Positions 8,645-17,147 of a DNA stretch of 64,000 nucleotides are shown piece by piece. The stretch is from Paenirhodobacter enshiensis. GTDB taxonomy: Bacteria; Pseudomonadota; Alphaproteobacteria; Rhodobacterales; Rhodobacteraceae. The translations under genes were made by a program, and so were the position numbers. Position 1 is the stretch's first letter, and every line of letters starts with the position of its first letter. The notes under the pieces were generated by a model. The model was not told the DNA's origin, ran no database searches, and saw only the letters and a list, made by a program, of their open reading frames with translations. The stretch is from NCBI RefSeq assembly GCF_000740785.1, contig NZ_JFZB01000014.1:62001-126000 (forward strand), in the 5' to 3' direction.

Positions 8645-10573
8645 ATGAGCGACGCACATACGGTCCCCGACGGGGACGTCACGCACGATCCGGATGCCGG
8701 CCCGGCTGCGGTGCACCGCAGTCGGACGCTGGCCCTGACGCTCGGGGCGGTGGGGGTGGTCTATGGCGACATCGGCACCTCGCCGCTTTATGCGCTGCGC
8801 GAGGCGGTGGCGGCCGCGGGCGCGAGTTCCGGCCGGGTGCCGGCAGAGACCGTTCTGGGCGTGCTGTCGCTGATCCTGTGGACGCTCGTGGTCATCGTGT
8901 CGGTGAAATACGTCACCATCCTGCTGCGCGCCGACAACGATGGCGAGGGCGGCACTCTGTCTCTGCTGGCGCTCGCGCAGCGCGCCGTCGGCCGGCCGAG
9001 CGCGGCGGTGCTGATCCTCGGCATCCTCGGGGCGGCGCTGTTTTACGGCGATGCGCTGATCACGCCGGCGATCTCGGTGCTGTCGGCGATCGAGGGGCTG
9101 GTTCTGGTGATGCCGGGATCGGAACGCTTCGTGGTGCCCGCGGCCATCGGCATCATCGCCGGGCTGTTCGCGATCCAGCGTCAGGGCACCGATGCGGTCG
9201 CGCGCTTCTTCGGCCCGGTGATGCTGGTGTGGTTCGCGGTGCTGGCGCTGGCGGGGGTGTGGCGCATTCTGGACGCACCTGCGGTGCTTGCCGCGCTGAA
9301 CCCGTGGTATGCCGCAGCCTTCATGGTGGGGCATCCGGCGGTCGCGCTGGTGGTGCTCGGGGCGGTGTTCCTCGCCGTCACCGGAGCCGAGGCACTTTAT
9401 GCCGACATGGGCCATTTCGGGCGCCGGCCGATCCGGCTCGGCTGGTTCGCGGTGGCGTTCCCGGCGCTGGTGCTGAACTACATGGGGCAAGGCGCGCTGC
9501 TGCTGGTGCATCCCGAAACCCTGTCGAACCCGTTCTACCTGATGTTCCCCGACTGGGCGCTGAGCCCGCTGGTCATCCTGGCGACGCTCGCCACGATCAT
9601 CGCCAGTCAGGCGGTCATCACCGGCACCTTCTCGCTGACCCAGCAGGCAGTGCAGCTGCAGCTTTTGCCGCGCATGAACATCCGCCACACCTCCGAGGCG
9701 CATCCGGGCCAGATCTATCTGCCTTCGGTCAACGCGCTGCTGCTGATCGGTGTGCTGAGTCTGGTGATCATGTTCGGCTCCTCCTCGGCGCTGGCGGCGG
9801 CCTATGGCATCTCGGTCACCGGAACGATGGTGATCACCGCGGTGCTGACGATGGTGGTGGCGCACCGGCACTGGGGATGGTCGGTCCCGGCCTCGGTCGC
9901 GCTGATGATTCCGTTCCTGCTGATCGACCTGGTGTTTCTGGGCGCCAATCTGGTCAAGATCGCGGATGGCGGGTTCGTGCCGATCGGTATCGCGGCCGCG
10001 ATGCTGGTGGTGATGTGGAGCTGGCGGCGCGGCACCGGGCTGATGCTGGCGCGCGACAGCGAAAGCGCACTGCCACTGGCCACGCTGCTTGGCCAGATCA
10101 ACGAAAAATCCGTCGCATCGGTGCCCGGAACGGCCGTTTTCCTGACCGCGGACCCGGCGATGGCGCCCGTGGCGCTTTTGCACAGCCTCAAGCATTTCAA
10201 AGCCTTGCACGAGCAAAACATGATCCTGACGGTGCGCACCGCCAATGTGCCCCATGTCCCCGAAGCCGCCCGCGTGTCCATCGCCGAGATCGCGCCGCGG
10301 TTCCGCCAGATCCTGCTCAGCTATGGCTATGCCGAGGATCCGGATGTGCCGCAGGCGCTGATGCTGTGCCGCCGCAAGGGGCTGAAGTTCGACATCATGG
10401 CGACCTCGTTCATCCTGTCGCGGCGCCGCTTGCGGTTGTCGAGCCGCAGCCTTATGCCTCGCTGGCAGGCGCGCGTGTTCATCTACCTGTCACGCAATTC
10501 GGCCAGCGCCTCGGATTACTTCCGCATTCCCGCGGGCCGGGTCGTCGAGCTTGGCACACAGATGAACGTCTGA
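8645..10573 (+). CDS. kup: low-affinity potassium transport protein Kup
   Basis: This 643-residue inner-membrane potassium/proton symporter of the KUP/HAK/KT family carries the diagnostic GVVYGDIGTSPLYALRE near residues 40-56, about 12 hydrophobic segments, and a hydrophilic C-terminal domain from about residue 480. I chose the ATG at 8645; the upstream in-frame extension is arginine-rich and not family-like. It lies divergently from a KdpDE-like pair, an arrangement that suggests potassium-responsive control. Length is typical (620-680). Confidence 0.93.
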   Translation: MSDAHTVPDGDVTHDPDAGPAAVHRSRTLALTLGAVGVVYGDIGTSPLYALREAVAAAGASSGRVPAETVLGVLSLILWTLVVIVSVKYVTILLRADNDGEGGTLSLLALAQRAVGRPSAAVLILGILGAALFYGDALITPAISVLSAIEGLVLVMPGSERFVVPAAIGIIAGLFAIQRQGTDAVARFFGPVMLVWFAVLALAGVWRILDAPAVLAALNPWYAAAFMVGHPAVALVVLGAVFLAVTGAEALYADMGHFGRRPIRLGWFAVAFPALVLNYMGQGALLLVHPETLSNPFYLMFPDWALSPLVILATLATIIASQAVITGTFSLTQQAVQLQLLPRMNIRHTSEAHPGQIYLPSVNALLLIGVLSLVIMFGSSSALAAAYGISVTGTMVITAVLTMVVAHRHWGWSVPASVALMIPFLLIDLVFLGANLVKIADGGFVPIGIAAAMLVVMWSWRRGTGLMLARDSESALPLATLLGQINEKSVASVPGTAVFLTADPAMAPVALLHSLKHFKALHEQNMILTVRTANVPHVPEAARVSIAEIAPRFRQILLSYGYAEDPDVPQALMLCRRKGLKFDIMATSFILSRRRLRLSSRSLMPRWQARVFIYLSRNSASASDYFRIPAGRVVELGTQMNV

Positions 10574-10606
10574 CATTCCCCCTCATCCCCTGACACGGAG
10601 TTCCCC

Positions 10607-10822
10607 ATGTTGTCGAATGCTCTCACCCTGCCGCATCTGCTGATCATCGGCGTCGTCGTCCTCGTGCTGTTCGGCCGGGGCAAGGTGTCGTCGCTGATGG
10701 GCGAGGTCGGCAAGGGCATCACCGCCTTCAAGAAGGGCGTCGCCGAAGCCGACCAGCCCGAGACGCCCGCAGCCCTCAGCGAACCGCAGCGCAAAGACGA
10801 AGAGCGCAAGGACAGAGCCTGA
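10607..10822 (+). CDS. tatA: TatA/E-like twin-arginine translocase subunit
   Basis: This is a 71-residue protein with one N-terminal transmembrane helix (about 8-22, ending in LFGRGKV), the FGRGK hinge, and an amphipathic helix (VSSLMGEVGKGITAFKKG), followed by a charged tail. That layout is diagnostic of TatA/TatE, which forms the translocation pore for folded proteins. It is alone here, 33 bp after kup and without tatB or tatC, so it is probably an accessory paralogue; a main tatABC locus is expected elsewhere. Confidence 0.85.
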   Translation: MLSNALTLPHLLIIGVVVLVLFGRGKVSSLMGEVGKGITAFKKGVAEADQPETPAALSEPQRKDEERKDRA

Positions 10823-10861
10823 GACAGAGCCCGCCCCGAACGCCGGCATCCGCACGACTGA

Positions 10862-10891
10862 CGGCAGGCCGAGCTTTGGCCCGGCCTGCCG
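10862..10891 (+). terminator. hairpin between convergent tatA-like and mrr-like genes
   Basis: A perfect 10-bp inverted repeat (CGGCAGGCCG/CGGCCTGCCG, 10-nt loop) lies between the plus-strand tatA-like gene and the minus-strand mrr-like gene. No U-run follows on either strand, but the position suits bidirectional termination. Confidence 0.45.
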
Positions 10892-10945
10892 ATGGCTCCG
10901 GCTCGCATGTCGCCGGTCTGCCGCCCCGATCGTCCGGAGCGCAGC

Positions 10946-11869
10946 CTATGACGCGGTTTCGTCGAAATAGCTCTCGTCGATCTGCCGGATGTGCAGCACA
11001 TCCTTGTCGCGGCAGCCGATGTTGTAACCGATCATCAGCCGGGCCAGATGCTCGCCGTCGATCAGCACGATCCGCGCCCCCAGATCGGCCGCGGTCCGCG
11101 TCGCCGCATCGGTGAAAAACGAGGTGGTCACGAAGATCCCCTTCTTCGCCCGATGCAGGTCAAGCGCGCCGTAAAAGTCGCGGATCTCTCCCGACCCCAC
11201 GGCAGAGCCCGCCGCATAGCGCTTGGCCTGAAGATAGATCTGATCGACCCCGAGAGGATCCTGGTCGATCACCCCGTCAACACCATTGTCGCCGCTGCGC
11301 CCAAGCGCGCGCCCCGCCTCCTCGGAACTGCCGCCATAGCCCATGGCGAGGAAGAGATCGACGATCAGCGTCTCGAAGAACCCCGGCGAGGCAGAGCGCA
11401 CGGCCTCGAGAAGAGAGGCGGCAAGCGCCTCTTCCAGCCGGCGATGCGCGGCAAGGAGCGTCTCGTCCGGGGTCAGGGTCTCCTGCTGCGCCTCCTCTGC
11501 ATCGGGGCCGGGGGCGGCCGGATCCCGGTGGCCCCGGGCCCGGAACGCCTGAAACTCGTCGAACTGCGCAAGGTAGCGCGCGTTCAGCACGACCTGCGGA
11601 TCGTCAAGAACCGCCCGGCCGCGATCGGTCAGCGCATACCAGCCGCGCCGCAGATTGCTGACCAGCCCCGCCTGTTTCAGATAAGAGCGCGCCCAGTGCA
11701 CCCGGTTGGCGATCGTGGTCTGCCGCCCGCTCGGCAGCATCTGGCGACGTTCCTGCGCACTCAGCCCGAGGGTGTCGGAAATCTCCTCGACCACATCCGA
11801 GACCTTGCGCGGCTCTCTTTCCGCACAGGCCAGAACCGGCCGCATCAGAGACTGGTAATCGGGGATCAT
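10946..11869 (-). CDS. mrr: Mrr-type restriction endonuclease
   Basis: This 307-residue predicted nuclease has an N-terminal winged-helix Mrr_N domain (about 1-90) and a C-terminal PD-(D/E)xK-like Mrr catalytic domain (about 160-300). The catalytic core is visible: Glu166 in GFFETL, Asp198 in DNGVDG and Gln214-Ala215-Lys216 in YLQAK. Mrr enzymes cut DNA carrying foreign methylation. The ATG at 11869 starts the typical MIPDYQSL...; the longer frame upstream is not conserved-looking. No methyltransferase gene is adjacent, consistent with a type IV, modification-dependent role. It stands alone between the potassium block and the sulfur island. Confidence 0.88.
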   Translation of the reverse strand: MIPDYQSLMRPVLACAEREPRKVSDVVEEISDTLGLSAQERRQMLPSGRQTTIANRVHWARSYLKQAGLVSNLRRGWYALTDRGRAVLDDPQVVLNARYLAQFDEFQAFRARGHRDPAAPGPDAEEAQQETLTPDETLLAAHRRLEEALAASLLEAVRSASPGFFETLIVDLFLAMGYGGSSEEAGRALGRSGDNGVDGVIDQDPLGVDQIYLQAKRYAAGSAVGSGEIRDFYGALDLHRAKKGIFVTTSFFTDAATRTAADLGARIVLIDGEHLARLMIGYNIGCRDKDVLHIRQIDESYFDETAS

Positions 11870-12225
11870 TGTCTTTGCCTCGGTCGTGACGGGATGCGGC
11901 GAGCATAGGGCAGCATCGCGCGCACCGGAACCGCAATCCGCCCGGAGCCCGCCGCCGCATCGCCGCGTCACGACCACGCAGGACGTCCGCCGATTCGTCG
12001 CAGCCACCGCCCCCCGAAGCGCAGAACAAACATCCCGCCGGTCCGCCCGCCCGGGGAACGAAGCCGCTGCCGGCGGGGGGCAAAAGACCATGCCCGCTTC
12101 CTTGCCCGGCGCCCCCCCGACCGGCAAACTTCACCCCACAGGGCCTCCGCCGAAACACCCGCTTTTCAACGGGTTGCAATGGAGGATCGGCCTCAGACCC
12201 AGAAAACGGACAGAAAGGAAACCCG
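11870..12225. other. divergent spacer between mrr and sfnB-like gene
   Basis: I see no gene in this 356-bp stretch. Frames crossing it are GC-rich shadows. It must hold the divergent promoters. A usable AAAGGAAA ribosome binding site precedes the ATG at 12226. I looked for a -24/-12 sigma-54 promoter, as known for sfn genes in pseudomonads, and did not find a clear one. Confidence 0.4.
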
Positions 12226-13494
12226 ATGGGATCGCTGACAGAGGTCGGGATCGACCACAGATTGCATCCGCGCGTGAACTCGGCCGATCCGGTGGCGCCG
12301 CGCCCGCGCCCCACCGCGCCGCCGCATCTCTTGCGCGACGAGGCCGACGCCATCGCCACCGCGACCGCGCTCGCCGCCGAGCTGGCCCGCGGCGCCCAGC
12401 TTCGCGACCGCGAGGGGCTGTTGCCGCTCGACGAGCTCGACCGCTATTCGCAAAGCGGATTGTGGTCGATTCTGGTGCCGAAGGCATATGGCGGGCCGGG
12501 GCTGTCACACGCCACGCTCGCCCGGGCCATCGCGATTGTCGCGAGCGGCGATCCGGCGGTGGCGCAGATCTCGCAAAACCACATCGCCATCGTCGATCTG
12601 ATCGACCTCGACGGCACCGAGGCGCAGAAGAAGATGGTCTTCGGCTGGTCGCTGGCCGGGCTGCGCTTCGGCAATGCGTTTTCCGAATTCGGCACCAAAT
12701 CGGTCGGCGAATTCCGCACCCGCGTCACCTTCGAGGGCGACGAGGCCGTGGTGAGCGGCGAGAAATTCTATACCACCGGCGCCCTGCTCGCCCATATCGT
12801 GCCCATCGTCGCCGTCGGTCCCGAGGGGGTCTATCTGGTCTTCGCCGACCGCGAGACCCCCGGACTGAGCGTCACCAACGACTGGTCTGGCTTCGGTCAG
12901 CGCACCACGGCCTCGGGCTCGGTGCGGCTCGACGCGGTCCGGGTCCCGCGCGAGCGCGCGGTGCTGTTGCGCGACACCTCGGTGCATCCGTCGGTTCAGG
13001 GCCCGGTCTCGCAGATCATCCAGGCCGCCATCGACGCCGGCATCGCCCGCGCCGCCATCGACGAGACCATCCGTTTCGTGCGGACGCAAAGCCGGCCCTG
13101 GATCGACAGCGGCAAGGAAACCGCGGGCGAAGACCCCTACACGATCCAGGCGATCGGCGATCTGAAGATCCGCCTGCACGCCGCCGAGGCGCTGCTGGAC
13201 ATCGCCGGCCGCGCCATCGACCGCGGTTATGCCGAGGCCTCGCTCGACAGCGTGACCGAGGCGACGATCCGCACCGCCGAGGCGAAGGTGCTCACCACCC
13301 AGATCGCGATCGAGGCCACCAACCGGCTGTTCGAGCTGGCGGGAACGCGCTCGGTTCTGGCGGCGAACGGGCTCGACCGGCATTGGCGCAACGCGCGGGT
13401 GCATACGCTGCACGATCCGGTGCGCTGGAAGTTCTTCCATGTCGGCAACTGGTATCTGAACGGCACCCATCCGCCGCGTCATCCGTGGAACTGA
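12226..13494 (+). CDS. sfnB: SfnB-family sulfur acquisition oxidoreductase (acyl-CoA dehydrogenase fold)
   Basis: This 422-residue flavoprotein of the acyl-CoA dehydrogenase fold belongs to the SfnB/DszC branch, which oxygenates organosulfur compounds instead of dehydrogenating CoA esters. Visible features are the N-terminal helical domain (LLPLDELDRYSQSGLW), the middle beta domain with VSGEKFYTTGALLAHIVP, NDWSGFGQRTTASGSV, and the C-terminal helices ending LDRHWRNARVHTLHDP and WYLNGTHPPRHPWN. It probably accepts reduced flavin from a partner reductase. It is followed 174 bp later, on the same strand, by a DszA/DmoA-type monooxygenase gene, together forming the first organosulfur module. Exact substrate unknown. 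Confidence 0.8.
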   Translation: MGSLTEVGIDHRLHPRVNSADPVAPRPRPTAPPHLLRDEADAIATATALAAELARGAQLRDREGLLPLDELDRYSQSGLWSILVPKAYGGPGLSHATLARAIAIVASGDPAVAQISQNHIAIVDLIDLDGTEAQKKMVFGWSLAGLRFGNAFSEFGTKSVGEFRTRVTFEGDEAVVSGEKFYTTGALLAHIVPIVAVGPEGVYLVFADRETPGLSVTNDWSGFGQRTTASGSVRLDAVRVPRERAVLLRDTSVHPSVQGPVSQIIQAAIDAGIARAAIDETIRFVRTQSRPWIDSGKETAGEDPYTIQAIGDLKIRLHAAEALLDIAGRAIDRGYAEASLDSVTEATIRTAEAKVLTTQIAIEATNRLFELAGTRSVLAANGLDRHWRNARVHTLHDPVRWKFFHVGNWYLNGTHPPRHPWN

Positions 13495-13668
13495 GAGGCC
13501 CGCGAAGCTGAGGCGGGCCGCGATCCGGGACGGGCGCCCTCCCCCGCCCGTTCCAGGGCTGCGACCCGCCGGAAACCGGCCCGATTCACCTTCCGCGCCC
13601 GCCTGCCTCCGGCCGTCCGGCCGGGGTGCGGGGCGCTGCGCCACCCCTGTGCGAAAGACGACAAAACC

Positions 13669-15084
13669 ATGAGCAAGCAGATCCGCTTCAACGCTTTCGA
13701 GATGAACTGCATCGGGCATCAGTCTCCCGGGCTGTGGCGCCACCCGCGCGACCGCTCGGGAGAATACAAGGATCTCGAATACTGGACCGATCTGGCGAAG
13801 CTGCTGGAAACCGGATTCTTCGACGCGATCTTCCTCGCCGACGTGATCGGCTATTACGATGTCTACAAGGGCAGCCTTGACGCAGCGCTGCGCCAAGGCG
13901 TGCAGATCCCGGTGAACGATCCGTTGCAGCTCGCCAATCCGATCGCTCAGGCGACGCGGCATCTGGGCATCGGCATCACCGCCTCGACCTCGTTCGAGCA
14001 CCCCTATACCTTCGCGCGCCGGCTGAGCACGGCCGACCACCACACCAGGGGGCGGATCGGCTGGAACATCGTCACCTCCTACCTCGAAAGCGGGGCGAAG
14101 AACGTCGGTCAGGGCGGGCTGCGCAGTCACGACAACCGCTATGACGTCGCCGCCGAATATCTCGAAGTGCTCTACAAGCTGCTCGAAGGCAGCTGGGAAG
14201 ACGGCGCCGTGCTGCGCGAGCGCGAGCGCGGCCTGTTCGCCGATCCGGTGAAGATCCACGAGATCGGCCACAAGGGACGCTATTTCGACGTGCCGGGCTA
14301 TCACTTGTGCGAGCCCTCGCCGCAGCGCACCCCGGTGCTGTTTCAGGCCGGCGCCTCGGGGGCGGGCAAGGCCTTCGCCGCCGGACATGCCGAATGCGTG
14401 TTCATCTCGACGCCGCTGAAATCGGCGACCAAAGCCTATGTGAAAGAGATCCGCGAGCGCGCCGCCGCTGCCGGGCGCGATCCGGACAAGATCCTGATCT
14501 ACGCGATGGCCACCATCATCACCGACGAGACCGACGCCAAAGCCCGGGCGAAATACGAGGAATATCAGCGCTATGCCTCTTGTGACGGGGCGCTGGTGCT
14601 GATGTCGGGCTGGACCGGGATCGACTTCGGGTCCTATGCGCCGACAGACACGGTGAAGAAGGTGCGCACCAATGCCATCGTCTCGGCGGTCGAGCATCTT
14701 TCCGAAGGCGACAAGGTATGGACCATCGAGGAACTGGCGAAATGGGGCGGCATCGGCGGCATGGGGCCGCTGTTCGTGGGCTCGGGCGAGACGATCGCCG
14801 ACCTGCTCCAGGACTGGACCGAGGACACCGGGATCGACGGGTTCAATCTGGCCTATGCGCTGGCGCATGAGACCTTCGCCGATGTCATCGGCCATGTCGT
14901 GCCGGAGCTGCAAAAGCGCGGCGTCTACGTGACCGGCTACCGCGAGGGCACGTTGCGCGAGAAGCTGTTCGGCGACGGGCCGCGCCTGCCTGACAGCCAT
15001 CCCGCGCATCGCTATCGCGACATCGAACGAGTGAAGCGCGAAGCTGCGGCGCAGGCGGGCGAACCGGCTGGCGCACCGGACTGA
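13669..15084 (+). CDS. NtaA/SnaA/DszA-family FMN-dependent monooxygenase (DmoA-like), copy 1
   Basis: This is a 471-residue luciferase-like monooxygenase of the NtaA/SnaA/DszA/DmoA family, whose members oxidise dimethyl sulfide, sulfones or nitrilotriacetate with FMNH2. It shows the family N-terminus FNAFEMNCIGHQSPGLWRHP, the substrate/flavin region ITASTSFEHPYTFARRLSTADH, RIGWNIVTSYLESGAKN, and LCEPSPQRTPVLFQAGASGAG. Length is usual (430-500). The gene follows the SfnB-like gene and runs toward the minus-strand FAD-protein gene. Homology is clear to copy 2 (22193-23698), so the island holds two diverged enzymes. Substrate cannot be told from sequence. Confidence 0.87.
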   Translation: MSKQIRFNAFEMNCIGHQSPGLWRHPRDRSGEYKDLEYWTDLAKLLETGFFDAIFLADVIGYYDVYKGSLDAALRQGVQIPVNDPLQLANPIAQATRHLGIGITASTSFEHPYTFARRLSTADHHTRGRIGWNIVTSYLESGAKNVGQGGLRSHDNRYDVAAEYLEVLYKLLEGSWEDGAVLRERERGLFADPVKIHEIGHKGRYFDVPGYHLCEPSPQRTPVLFQAGASGAGKAFAAGHAECVFISTPLKSATKAYVKEIRERAAAAGRDPDKILIYAMATIITDETDAKARAKYEEYQRYASCDGALVLMSGWTGIDFGSYAPTDTVKKVRTNAIVSAVEHLSEGDKVWTIEELAKWGGIGGMGPLFVGSGETIADLLQDWTEDTGIDGFNLAYALAHETFADVIGHVVPELQKRGVYVTGYREGTLREKLFGDGPRLPDSHPAHRYRDIERVKREAAAQAGEPAGAPD

Positions 15085-15137
15085 GGGCCGGACTGAGGGC
15101 CTGACTGAGGGCCGGGTTGGCGACCTGACTGAGGACC
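15078..15137 (+). repeat. 12-bp tandem repeats across a stop codon
   Basis: Three near-identical tandem copies of GGACTGAGGGCC (15078-15113; the third starts with T) begin inside the last codons of the copy-1 monooxygenase gene and include its TGA. A degenerate fourth copy lies at 15126-15137. Slippage here could move the stop codon and lengthen the C-terminus. Confidence 0.8.
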
Positions 15138-15157
15138 GGACTGCGAGCGGTCCTCAG
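15129..15157. terminator. hairpin between convergent monooxygenase and FAD-protein genes
   Basis: The inverted repeat CTGAGGACC/GGTCCTCAG (15129-15137, 15149-15157) sits between the two convergent genes and overlaps the stop codon of the minus-strand gene. It has no U-run; a bidirectional terminator role is inferred from position. Confidence 0.4.
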
Positions 15158-16554
15158 CGTCGGGTCTGCAGTGTCTGCGCCGCGCCCAGTGCGGCGACCC
15201 TGAGCGCGAGCTCGGCGGCCTGCACACGGATATCGGGGATTGCGGTGATCTCCCAGAAAGTGGCGCGCGACACCGGACCGAGGGCGAAGATCCGCCGGCT
15301 TTCCCGCCCGTCCGCCCCGATCAGCGCGCATTGCGCACTGACATCGAGCCCGATCCGCAGCGGATCGACCCGTGCCGCACCTTCGGCCAGCAATCCTGCG
15401 ATCAGCGGGCTCGCATGGCGCTCCGGATCGTTGCGAATGCCGCGACAGTCGACGATCCGTGCCACGTCGAGGGTCTCCTCCACGCCGGTGCCATGCCCCC
15501 GGATCGCCGCGCGAATGCCCTGCGGACCGCCCGGTCGGGCGCTCAGGAAGGCCGCCCGGCGGATCTGCAACCGCCCCGAGGCGAGCGCCGCCGCGATGCG
15601 TTCGGCCGAGGCCGGGGGGAGGCGGTGACGGTGCACCTCCCACCACGATGCACCGTGACGCAGGAAGCGCGCCCGCTGCCCGACCGACAGAGATTGCCAG
15701 ATCAGGCCGATCCAGGGACGGATACCGTCGAGCGCGCCGCGCCAGCTGCCCCCCGCGGCCTCGGCCTGGCGCGCCCGCCCCCGCAGCCAGCCGAGCATCC
15801 GGCTGAGCGGCGCCCCGAGCGGCAGATCCTCGCGCGCGGTGGGCAGCGCAGTGCCCTGCGCATGGCAGCGCGGCAGCAACCCGCGCCGCGAGATCGCCAC
15901 GATCGGCCCGCGATGCCCCGCCCGTTCGAGCGACAGCACCCGGTCCACCATCGACAGCCCCGTCCCGACGATCAGCACGGTCTCGCCGGGGCCGGGCGGA
16001 TCGGTCTCGTCCCAGGCCCGCGCCACCAGCCCCGAAGGGTCGGGGCGGGTCTGGACATGGCCGGTCGCGAGCACTGCACAGGAGCCCGTCAGCACCTGCC
16101 CGCCCGCCAGCGTCACCTTGACCCCACCGGGACGCTCGTGCAGCGCGATGCACTCCGCCGTCACGCACGACAGCCGCCCCGAGGCCGCATAGGGCCGCAG
16201 CAGCCCCGCCAGATACCGCCCATAACTCGCCCGGCTGACGAAACTGTCGCCGCCGAACCCCTCGCCCTGCGGCCCGGCCCGCAGCCAGCGCAGAAAATGC
16301 TCCTCGTCCCCGGGATCGGCGCTCATCTGCCGGACCCGGGTGTTGAGCAGATGGTCCGGCTCCTGCGTCGAATAGGCGATCCCGCAACCGAGCCGATGCC
16401 GCCCCTCGATCACCGTCACCCGGAGATCGCTTCGCCGGCCGAGCAGGCTGGCCGCGAACAGCACGCCGCTCGCGCCCCCTCCGATCACCAGCACATCGCG
16501 CCAGTCCGCACTCCGGGTGAAGGCGGCAACAGGAATCGTCGTTTCGTGGATCAT
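15154..16554 (-). CDS. FAD/NAD(P)-binding protein (NAD_binding_9 type), paralogue 1
   Basis: This 466-residue predicted flavoprotein has an N-terminal Rossmann FAD-binding motif (VLVIGGGASG, 21-30), GCGIAYSTQEPDHLLN, a second dinucleotide motif (VLIVGTGLSMVD) near the middle, and a C-terminal block with DPLRIGLDV. These are hallmarks of the poorly characterised FAD_NAD_binding_9 family. The ATG at 16554 is preceded by GAGGAG. It is 76 bp downstream of the 74-residue orphan gene. A colinear paralogue (19970-21439) shares the AYST, IVGTGL, WW.VHR and DPLR.GLDV blocks. The pairing with DszC/DszA-type enzymes suggests a redox role in organosulfur oxidation; no activity is established here. Confidence 0.72.
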   Translation of the reverse strand: MIHETTIPVAAFTRSADWRDVLVIGGGASGVLFAASLLGRRSDLRVTVIEGRHRLGCGIAYSTQEPDHLLNTRVRQMSADPGDEEHFLRWLRAGPQGEGFGGDSFVSRASYGRYLAGLLRPYAASGRLSCVTAECIALHERPGGVKVTLAGGQVLTGSCAVLATGHVQTRPDPSGLVARAWDETDPPGPGETVLIVGTGLSMVDRVLSLERAGHRGPIVAISRRGLLPRCHAQGTALPTAREDLPLGAPLSRMLGWLRGRARQAEAAGGSWRGALDGIRPWIGLIWQSLSVGQRARFLRHGASWWEVHRHRLPPASAERIAAALASGRLQIRRAAFLSARPGGPQGIRAAIRGHGTGVEETLDVARIVDCRGIRNDPERHASPLIAGLLAEGAARVDPLRIGLDVSAQCALIGADGRESRRIFALGPVSRATFWEITAIPDIRVQAAELALRVAALGAAQTLQTRR

Positions 16555-16630
16555 GCTCAACTCCTCACAGTGATGGCGGCAGCACAGGCCGCGGCGGGGA
16601 TGGGGGCCTGTGGCGGCGAAGCGGAGGCGT

Positions 16631-16855
16631 TCACTCCGCCCGCGGGCCGAGCGGATCCACCCGCGCCTCCCACAGGCTCCGGTCGCGACCGCGCAGCAGG
16701 GCGGCGGCGGCGGCCCCGGGGTCTGCGGTGAACACCGCAAGCGCCAGCCCGTCGCGCTGCGGCGTGCGGCCGGTGCGCCGGTCGATCAGACGCACGACGC
16801 AGGTCGCCGCGGCGGGGGTGACGGAGCGCGGCCCGGTCGCCGGGGTGATCGTCAT
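16631..16855 (-). CDS. small protein of unknown function leading the FAD-protein operon
   Basis: This is a 74-residue protein I do not recognise. The ATG at 16855 is chosen because AGGGAGA lies just upstream; an in-frame ATG 13 codons earlier has no such site. It reads as a small soluble alpha/beta protein, with a hydrophobic strand (TCVVRLIDRRTG), another (GLALAVFTAD) and a C-terminal LWEARVDPLG; it has one cysteine and no signal peptide. It is probably co-transcribed with the FAD/NAD(P)-binding protein gene and has a promoter region that carries the AATCACGAC motif. A binding partner or assembly factor for the flavoprotein is a guess from context only. Confidence 0.6.
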   Translation of the reverse strand: MTITPATGPRSVTPAAATCVVRLIDRRTGRTPQRDGLALAVFTADPGAAAAALLRGRDRSLWEARVDPLGPRAE

Positions 16856-17147
16856 CTCGCTCTCCCTGAACAGTCCGGACAGAGTGTCCGCCACAATACA
16901 CGATAATCACGACACGATTACTGTATTATTTCAACGGAATTTCCTCACTTTTTATCGCGGCATCGCGGAATCATATTCTCTGACAGGCCGGACGCTGCCG
17001 GGAAGACATTCCCTCCCCCGCAGCCGAAGCAGGCAAACCATGCCGGTCGGGGCGAGTTGGCCGGAATAATCACGACTTTACCAATGTGCAATATAGACTA
17101 ATTTTGCCATACTCAGCCAAGACAGGTTTCATCAAGCGAGTCTTGCC
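16856..17147. promoter_or_regulatory. divergent control region with repeated AATCACGAC motif
   Basis: This AT-rich spacer separates the minus-strand orphan/FAD-protein operon from the plus-strand Lrp-type regulator gene. It contains two identical 11-mers, ATAATCACGAC, at 16903-16913 and 17066-17076, one near each gene start. The first is part of a partial palindrome (TAATC..GATTA, about 16904-16920). A further copy of the 9-mer core lies before the hydrolase gene at 17757. I infer operators for the regulator encoded at 17148. Confidence 0.55.

Noticed and set aside
11870-12225. sigma-54 promoter before the sfnB-like gene
   Set aside because: Pseudomonad sfn genes use sigma-54, but no GG-N10-GC element at proper spacing was convincing here.
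12505-15009. 834-residue minus-strand frame
   Set aside because: It covers both sfnB-like and DszA-like genes on the opposite strand and reads as Arg/Asp/Gly-rich shadow sequence without motifs.
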